Shown: one piece after another, positions 4,642 through 9,040 of the stretch
Layout of the letters: each line of letters starts with the position of its first letter
Numbering within the stretch: the first letter of the stretch is position 1
Assembly (NCBI GenBank): GCA_021107495.1
Contig: JAIOSR010000375.1
Location: 1 to 9,040, forward strand
Source: Desulfobacterales bacterium
Lineage (GTDB): Bacteria; Desulfobacterota; DSM-4660; Desulfatiglandales; Desulfatiglandaceae
Length of the DNA: 9,040 nucleotides
Direction of reading: 5' to 3'
The notes under the pieces: generated by a model
Seen by the model: the letters and a program-made list of their open reading frames with translations, nothing else
Databases searched by the model: none
What the model was told of the DNA's origin: nothing
Position numbers and translations under genes: made by a program

Positions 4642-6582
4642 ATGGCATTGGATAGAAAGATAGCATATATTGATCTCTCCACGGGAGAAATTGAAATAAA
4701 ACCAATCCCGCTCGATGTGAGGAAAAAATTCCTGGGCGGGAGGGGGCTGGATGCGTATCTGCTTTATAACAATAAGGAGCAAGGCTGCGACCCCCTGGCT
4801 CGCGGTAACACTCTAATGATCAGCGGCGGTATCCTGACCGCGACCTGTGCTTCAGCTACCGCCAGGACACATGTCATGGCCAAGTCCCCGCTAACCGGAT
4901 TGTTAGGCAGCGCCAACATGGGGGGATTTTTCGCCCCTGAGATGGCCTGGGCCGGTTTTCATCATCTGGTCATAAAGGGCAAGGCGGAAAAGCCGGTTTA
5001 TCTCTGGATTCACAACGGTGAAATAGAGATACGGGATGCCGCCAACCTGTGGGGTAAAACCACCACGGAAACACAGTGGGCCATAAGAGAAGAACTGGGT
5101 GATGATGAGATCAAATCCGCCGTTATCGGGCCTGCCGGTGAGAATCTGGTAAGATTTGCAAATGTGATGACGGGGATCAAGAATTCCGCGGGCAGAACCG
5201 GGATGGGATGCGTCATGGGGTCAAAGAACCTCAAGGCCGTGGCCGCCAGGGGAACCATGGATATAAAAATCGCACATCCTGTTGACGCCCTGGAATACAA
5301 CAAACGATTTATCAATCAGATCACGAGCGCCAAGGTCAACCAAACCCAGGGAACCCTTGGCACGCCTTTTATCTGGGGTGCAACAAATTCCTGGGGCGGG
5401 ATCAGAACCAGGAATTTTCAGTATAACCAGTGTGAAAATGCCGATGATATCGAACCCGAGCGGATTGATGAAATCTGTGAGGAGACCATGGGGCCTTATC
5501 ACATGACCGGCTGCTTCGGGTGCCAGGTCCACTGTCGCGCACAGTACAAAATTCCTTCAGGCCCCTATGCCGGAAAATATGATGAAGGGCCGGAATACAC
5601 CTCCCAGGGGGCATTTGGAGGAGAGCCGGACTGCAAAAATGCCGTTACCGTATTGACCGGTAATCACTTAGTTGACCAGTATGGCATGGATAACCTTGAG
5701 ACCGGCAGTCTTATCTCCTGGGCCATGGAGCTCTATGAACTGGGAATAATTACCAGCAAAGATACGGACGGCCTGGATTTGAAGTTTGGTAATGACGAAG
5801 CGCTTCTCGAGATGATAACACGAATCTGTTATAGAGACGGGTGGCTGGCTGATACCTTGGCGGACGGAGGTATCCCGGCATCAGAGAAGATAGGAAAGGA
5901 CTCATTCAGTTATCTTATCCAGGTCAAGGGCATGAGCAACCTGCACTCGGACGAGAGGGCGACACCGGCGCTTGCACTTAATATAGCCACAGGTTCAAGG
6001 GGTTCCGACCACCTGAGAAGCCGGCCTGCCATTGATCTCTATCATTTGCCGGAGGAGGTCCTGAGAAAAATCTACAGCAACCCGGTTCCTTATGACGGTC
6101 CTTTGAGTTCGGAACACACGTCTTATGACGGCAAGCCATGGATGGTTTTCTGGCAGGAAAACTGTTACATGGGCGTGGATTGCCTTTGTATCTGCAAGTA
6201 TCATACGACGTTCTTAGGTGCGACTCTTCCAAATTTTGAGGACTGGACAAAGGTGATCTATTACAATACCGGACTCGATATGACCCCCAAGGAGATCTGG
6301 GACGTGGCGGAAAGATGCTACAATATAGAGAGACTCTTTAACCTGAGGGAAGGACTGCAAAGAGAGGATCTCAAAAAAGGCGACACGCTGAATCACCGGT
6401 ATTATGACGAACCGTGCAGACGCGGGGCGATCGATGTTATCGGTGCCACGATAGATAGAAAAAAATTCAAAAAGATGATTGATGAATACTACGGTCATCA
6501 CGGCTGGGATGAAAACGGCGTTCCCACACCGGAAACGCTTAAGAGGCTCGGGCTGGATCAGGAGCCGTCCCACCTGCTTTGA
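4642..6582 (+). CDS. aor: Tungsten-dependent aldehyde:ferredoxin oxidoreductase family protein (BamB-like)
   Basis: This is the catalytic subunit of an AOR-family enzyme with a tungsten-bis-pyranopterin centre and one [4Fe-4S] cluster. Family members oxidise aldehydes to acids, run the reverse, or, as BamB, reduce the ring of benzoyl-CoA. At 646 aa it has full family length. Visible motifs: FLGGRGLDAYLL (30-41) in the N-terminal pterin domain; TARTHVMAKSPLTG (73-86); cluster ligands Cys291/294/298 and Cys518; GPEY with candidate acid/base Glu318; the pterin motif DQYGMD (345-350); SRGSDHLRSRP (452-462). The second pterin motif, normally DxxGLC, reads DCLCIC (513-518), with Cys in place of Gly. 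NLHSDER (433-439) replaces the more usual AYDPR stretch. These variants resemble what I remember of BamB-type proteins more than archaeal AOR, but the substrate cannot be read from sequence. The start is well fixed by its ribosome site. Confidence 0.93.
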   Translation: MALDRKIAYIDLSTGEIEIKPIPLDVRKKFLGGRGLDAYLLYNNKEQGCDPLARGNTLMISGGILTATCASATARTHVMAKSPLTGLLGSANMGGFFAPEMAWAGFHHLVIKGKAEKPVYLWIHNGEIEIRDAANLWGKTTTETQWAIREELGDDEIKSAVIGPAGENLVRFANVMTGIKNSAGRTGMGCVMGSKNLKAVAARGTMDIKIAHPVDALEYNKRFINQITSAKVNQTQGTLGTPFIWGATNSWGGIRTRNFQYNQCENADDIEPERIDEICEETMGPYHMTGCFGCQVHCRAQYKIPSGPYAGKYDEGPEYTSQGAFGGEPDCKNAVTVLTGNHLVDQYGMDNLETGSLISWAMELYELGIITSKDTDGLDLKFGNDEALLEMITRICYRDGWLADTLADGGIPASEKIGKDSFSYLIQVKGMSNLHSDERATPALALNIATGSRGSDHLRSRPAIDLYHLPEEVLRKIYSNPVPYDGPLSSEHTSYDGKPWMVFWQENCYMGVDCLCICKYHTTFLGATLPNFEDWTKVIYYNTGLDMTPKEIWDVAERCYNIERLFNLREGLQREDLKKGDTLNHRYYDEPCRRGAIDVIGATIDRKKFKKMIDEYYGHHGWDENGVPTPETLKRLGLDQEPSHLL

Positions 6583-6612
6583 TTTCGTATTGTTTAGGAA
6601 AATAATTTTGCA

Positions 6613-6632
6613 TTCAAAAACATTTTTTTGAA
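6613..6632 (+). promoter_or_regulatory. A/T hairpin in the AOR to ferredoxin-like gap
   Basis: TTCAAAAA (6613-6620) and TTTTTGAA (6625-6632) are perfect inverted repeats with a CATT loop, located in the 75-bp gap between the AOR stop and the next ribosome site. It may pause transcription or set the ratio of the two subunits. A near copy precedes the zinc-ribbon gene at 4313. Confidence 0.4.
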
Positions 6633-6657
6633 GATTATATGTGGAAGGAGAAAATAA

Positions 6658-7155
6658 ATGGAGAAAGTCCTGATGATAAATTACCAGAAGTGCACCGGCT
6701 GCCGGCTGTGTGAACTTGTATGTTCGGTAATGCATGATGGGGTTAGTAACCCTGCTCGGAGTAGGATTAAAGTAATGAAATGGGAGGCTGAAGGCCTTTA
6801 TATTCCCATGTCCTGCCAGCAGTGCGAGGATGCACCCTGTATGAACGTATGCCCGGTGAAGGCCATATCCCGTGACGAGGACCTGGGTTTCGTGATGGTC
6901 GATTATGTTATATGCATCGGCTGCCGCTCATGCGTGGCCGTTTGTCCTTTCGGCGCCATGAATTATAATTCCATCGACAAAAAGGTTTTCAAGTGTGACC
7001 TTTGCGGTGGTGACCCACAGTGTGTAAGGTTCTGTGAGGTAAATGCCATCGAGTATGTTGACGCCGATCGTCTAAGCACTTTCAAGAAAAAGGACGCGGC
7101 AGAAAGATTGTCCGTTGCACAAAAGGAGGCCGGGGCGTTACAGGCGGCCATTTGA
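6658..7155 (+). CDS. Four-cluster ferredoxin-type electron-transfer subunit (BamC-like partner of AOR)
   Basis: This soluble 165-aa protein of the DmsB/HycB-like polyferredoxin type should take electrons from, or give them to, the tungstoenzyme encoded just upstream. Sixteen cysteines fall in four sets: 12/15/18/22, 53/56/61/65, 86/89/92/96 and 113/116/122/126. The set-2 spacing x2-x4-x3 and set-4 spacing x2-x5-x3 are typical of this family, in which distant sets share ligands to form up to four [4Fe-4S] clusters. The last 30 residues are charged and lack cysteine. AOR paired with such a protein is the BamB-BamC arrangement and also occurs with bacterial tungsten AORs. The ATG at 6658 follows a strong GGAAGGAG at 6643-6650. 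Family is sure; the name BamC is not, as the rest of a bam cluster is not visible. Confidence 0.9.
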   Translation: MEKVLMINYQKCTGCRLCELVCSVMHDGVSNPARSRIKVMKWEAEGLYIPMSCQQCEDAPCMNVCPVKAISRDEDLGFVMVDYVICIGCRSCVAVCPFGAMNYNSIDKKVFKCDLCGGDPQCVRFCEVNAIEYVDADRLSTFKKKDAAERLSVAQKEAGALQAAI

Positions 7156-7195
7156 TTAATATCCCGGGTCAGTCTTGTCTAAAATAGGTTTTAGT

Positions 7196-7229
7196 TTTGG
7201 AAAGGGCTTTGACTCAAAACCTTTTCAAA
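7196..7229 (+). terminator. Imperfect hairpin after the ferredoxin-like gene
   Basis: TTTGGAAAGG (7196-7205) pairs with CCTTTTCAAA (7220-7229) in a 10-bp stem with one G-T wobble and a 14-base loop. AGGTTTT/AAAACCT (7186-7192/7216-7222) offers an alternative overlapping stem. No long T-run follows, so it is a possible pause or terminator for the AOR operon. Confidence 0.3.
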
Positions 7230-7240
7230 TCATTAGACGA

Positions 7241-7320
7241 ATAAAATCCCCCCCGACCCCCCTTTACAAAGGGGGGGCCAGAAAATCCCCCTTTTTTAAA
7301 GGGGTATTTAGGGGAATTTT
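7241..7320. repeat. C-run/G-run palindromic repeat (MITE-like or terminator-like)
   Basis: Two strong hairpins stand in tandem: CCCCCCTT/AAGGGGGG (7257-7264/7269-7276, loop TACA) and CCCCTTT/AAAGGGG (7288-7294/7298-7304, loop TTT). Outer AAAATCCCC and GGGGAATTTT arms give the block an overall palindromic shape. Elements of this AAATCCCCC...GGGGGATTT kind are dispersed in many bacterial genomes, from memory. It separates the AOR operon from eutA and could stop transcription from either side. Confidence 0.65.
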
Positions 7321-7322
7321 TT

Positions 7323-7354
7323 CCGCCAGGCGGGCAGTCCTGAACCTCTGGACT
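7323..7354 (+). repeat. Short palindromes before eutA
   Basis: CCGCC and GGCGG (7323-7333) form a 5-bp palindrome around a single A. Right after it, AGTCC (7336-7340) pairs with GGACT (7350-7354) over a 9-base loop. Both lie in the 237-bp gap before eutA and may be the end of the same repeat block. No convincing promoter for eutA was found nearby. Confidence 0.35.
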
Positions 7355-7392
7355 CCTATTATTTTGTTTGAAATAAAGGCCGAGACATAAAA

Positions 7393-8823
7393 GTGGAAAT
7401 GAATAAGATTGAATTACTTTCAGTTGGTGTAGACGTTGGAAGTGCAACAAGTCATTTAGCTTTTTCAAATCTTATATTAGAAGAAGATACAAAATCTCCA
7501 TCCCGTCGTTACCAAATTCTGGAAAGAAACATAATTTATGAAGGGAGAATAATAAATACGCCACTATTGCATGATGATACAATTGATATCGAAAAATTGT
7601 CCGATTTTTTCCGGGAAGAATATAAACGAGCAGGGATTGATCCTGGAGATATTCAAAGTGGCGCGGTTATTGTAACCGGAGAAACGGCTAAGAAACAGAA
7701 TGCAAAACAGATAGTAGAAGCGCTGTCCAATGGGGCGGGAGATTTTGTCGCAGCAACTGCAGGGGCAAATTTTGAAAGTTTGATTACTGCAATGGGTTCG
7801 GGCGCAGTAGCCAGGTCAAAGGATTACAATAAAACAATATTGTCTTGCGACATTGGTGGAGGAACCTCAAACATTGCCATATCAAAAAATGGAGAGGTTC
7901 TATCTACAAGTTGCATCTCCATAGGGGGCAGATTGCTTGCCGTAAATTCTGAAGGAAACATTTGGAGGATTGATGAACCTGCAATGAAGCTCATGAAACA
8001 GATTGGGTTGAATTACAAAATCGGGGATCAAGTTTCAAAAGAGGATATTGACAAGATAGCAACAAGGTTTGCCGAGGTATTAATTGAGGTAATTACCGGC
8101 CCTGCAACTTCCTTTTTGGCCAAACAGCTCATGATGACGGATGATCTGATTTTTCCTGATAAAATTGATGAGTATTCGTTTTCAGGAGGTGTCGCAGAGT
8201 TGATGTATGGGGGTAATGGCAATTACGACGATATGGGGCGGGCTTTGGCCGACAAAATAAATTCTTTGACACCCAAATTAGTTTCCCCGGTTTTAGAGCC
8301 CAAAAACAAGATCAGGGCAACTGTCATTGGGGCAGGCGCATATTCGTTGTCCATTTCCGGTTCCTCCGGATTCATGGATGATAAGATTTCATTTCCCATA
8401 AAAAATGTCCCGGTACTCAGAGTGGATGTTGATGAATCACAATTAGGTGTTGAACACGTCATATCACAGACAAATGCCTCATTTAAAAGATTCGATTTAG
8501 ACGAAGGCGAAGAAATTGTTGCATTATATTTCAAGGATCCGGTTAAGGTCTATTATCCCGACTTAGAGTTATTTGCAAAATCCATTGAAGCCGCTCTTCC
8601 TAATTCCATCGATAAAAAAATACCAATTATTCTGATCTTTGAAAAGGATATAGCATGTAGTGTGGGAAACGTTATTCGACGGGAAACCGCTCTGAAAACA
8701 AATTTGCTGTCCCTGGATGAATTAGTCTTGAATGAAGGAGATTGGATCGATATTGGTGAACCATTGGTTGACGGTCAAGTTTTTCCCGTTACCGTAAAAT
8801 CGCTTGTTTTCAACAGGAATTAG
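7393..8823 (+). CDS. eutA: Ethanolamine ammonia-lyase reactivating factor EutA
   Basis: EutA is an ATP-dependent chaperone that frees inactivated adenosylcobalamin-dependent ethanolamine ammonia-lyase (EutBC) from damaged B12 so that fresh cofactor can bind. It has an actin/ASKHA-type fold. The 476 aa match the family length, and motifs occur in EutA order: VGVDVGSATS (11-20, phosphate 1), VTGETAKKQNA (94-104), DIGGGTSN (153-160, phosphate 2), SGG (264-266), ATVIGAGAYSLS (309-320), EGDWIDIGEPL (448-458) and VPVTVKSL-like PVTVKSL (465-471). No eutB or eutC is within reach on either side, and the next 217 bases hold no EutB-like start, so it is an orphan here. Its codons use more A and T at the third position than the hdr-aor genes (by eye), suggesting a different origin. 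GTG at 7393 or ATG at 7399 may be the start; neither has a good ribosome site. Confidence 0.93.
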   Translation: MEMNKIELLSVGVDVGSATSHLAFSNLILEEDTKSPSRRYQILERNIIYEGRIINTPLLHDDTIDIEKLSDFFREEYKRAGIDPGDIQSGAVIVTGETAKKQNAKQIVEALSNGAGDFVAATAGANFESLITAMGSGAVARSKDYNKTILSCDIGGGTSNIAISKNGEVLSTSCISIGGRLLAVNSEGNIWRIDEPAMKLMKQIGLNYKIGDQVSKEDIDKIATRFAEVLIEVITGPATSFLAKQLMMTDDLIFPDKIDEYSFSGGVAELMYGGNGNYDDMGRALADKINSLTPKLVSPVLEPKNKIRATVIGAGAYSLSISGSSGFMDDKISFPIKNVPVLRVDVDESQLGVEHVISQTNASFKRFDLDEGEEIVALYFKDPVKVYYPDLELFAKSIEAALPNSIDKKIPIILIFEKDIACSVGNVIRRETALKTNLLSLDELVLNEGDWIDIGEPLVDGQVFPVTVKSLVFNRN

Positions 8824-8894
8824 GTTACATACTTGACCTTTTTTTGGTTTTCCCGCCCTGCCCTCCTTTTATCCTCCCTATTCCCCAGGCGCTT

Positions 8895-8940
8895 CTCCTC
8901 GCAGGAGTGACGGCCTTGGAGACTTTTTACGAGTTCATCT
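8895..8940. repeat. Hairpin and edge of a probable dispersed repeat
   Basis: CTCCT/AGGAG (8895-8899/8903-8907) forms a small stem-loop followed by GTGACGGCCTTGG and then GACTTTTTACGAGTTCATC (8921-8939). I recall the latter string as a common intergenic repeat in deltaproteobacterial genomes, but I cannot verify this here. No ORF covers it. Confidence 0.35.
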
Positions 8941-8962
8941 ATTTTAATTGCAAAAGCAGTTA

Positions 8963-9017
8963 AACCCAATAAGCGGGTTATGAAGTCTTTTCTTCGATTC
9001 CAGGTCTCCAGGCCTGG
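8963..9017. other. Unassigned end region with small inverted repeats
   Basis: AACCC/GGGTT (8963-8967/8975-8979, 7-base loop) and the perfect 10-bp palindrome CCAGGCCTGG (9008-9017) are the only structures seen. No ribosome site with a plausible start codon leads into the window edge, so the next gene most likely begins beyond 9040. Confidence 0.3.
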
Positions 9018-9040
9018 TCATTTCAAAGGGTTACGGACGG

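Noticed and set aside
6214..6735. Open frame on the - strand over the AOR 3' end and the ferredoxin-like start
   Set aside because: It covers two certain genes and their ribosome site on the other strand and shows no domain; a chance frame.
7175..7390. Open frame across the repeat block before eutA
   Set aside because: Its protein is mostly a translation of the C/G-run hairpins, with no good ribosome site and no family motif.
8824..9040. tRNA gene or start of eutB
   Set aside because: No cloverleaf with a proper anticodon arm or T-loop was found, and no start with a ribosome site opens a frame into the edge.

Overview
The window reads as part of the chromosome of a strictly anaerobic bacterium, most likely a Desulfobacterota (deltaproteobacterial) sulfate reducer or syntroph. 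The evidence is a run of Hdr-like flavin/iron-sulfur proteins, a tungsten-type aldehyde:ferredoxin oxidoreductase (AOR) with an iron-sulfur partner, an intermediate G+C content, and intergenic gaps filled with 7-bp tandem repeats and C/G-run hairpins of a kind I associate with that phylum. The phylum call is inference. The protein family calls rest on motifs that are visible.

Layout, all on the + strand. 1-63: probable 3' end of an upstream gene, followed by a small terminator-like hairpin. 64-304: a regulatory region with two near-identical 11-bp direct repeats exactly 21 bp apart, a TTGACA/TATTTT promoter and a hairpin leader. 305-1603: HdrA-like flavoprotein 1. 1840-3528: HdrA-like flavoprotein 2. 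3710-4243: HdrC-like protein. 4347-4640: small zinc-ribbon protein. 4642-6582: AOR-family tungstoenzyme, BamB-like. 6658-7155: four-cluster ferredoxin-type subunit, BamC-like. 7156-7392: dense repeat and hairpin block. 7393-8823: EutA, the ethanolamine ammonia-lyase reactivase, with more A/T-rich codons. 8824-9040: short inverted repeats and the edge of what looks like a dispersed repeat.

How the genes may work together. The AOR and its ferredoxin-like partner would exchange electrons between a carboxylate/aldehyde-type (or acyl-CoA ring) substrate and a chain of [4Fe-4S] clusters. HdrC and the two HdrA flavoproteins would carry those electrons to or from FAD, where bifurcation or confurcation could occur. 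The two HdrA proteins have complementary domain sets: one keeps the inserted ferredoxin, the other keeps the N-terminal domain and the C-terminal ferredoxin. No HdrB (CCG-domain) gene, no MvhD gene and no Nuo-like genes are in the window. This resembles the BamB-BamC plus Hdr part of class II benzoyl-CoA reductase, but in a different order and with an additional zinc-ribbon gene, so it could be a related complex acting on another substrate. EutA is separated by the repeat block and differs in composition. A link through acetaldehyde (the ethanolamine product, and a plausible AOR substrate) is only a hypothesis.
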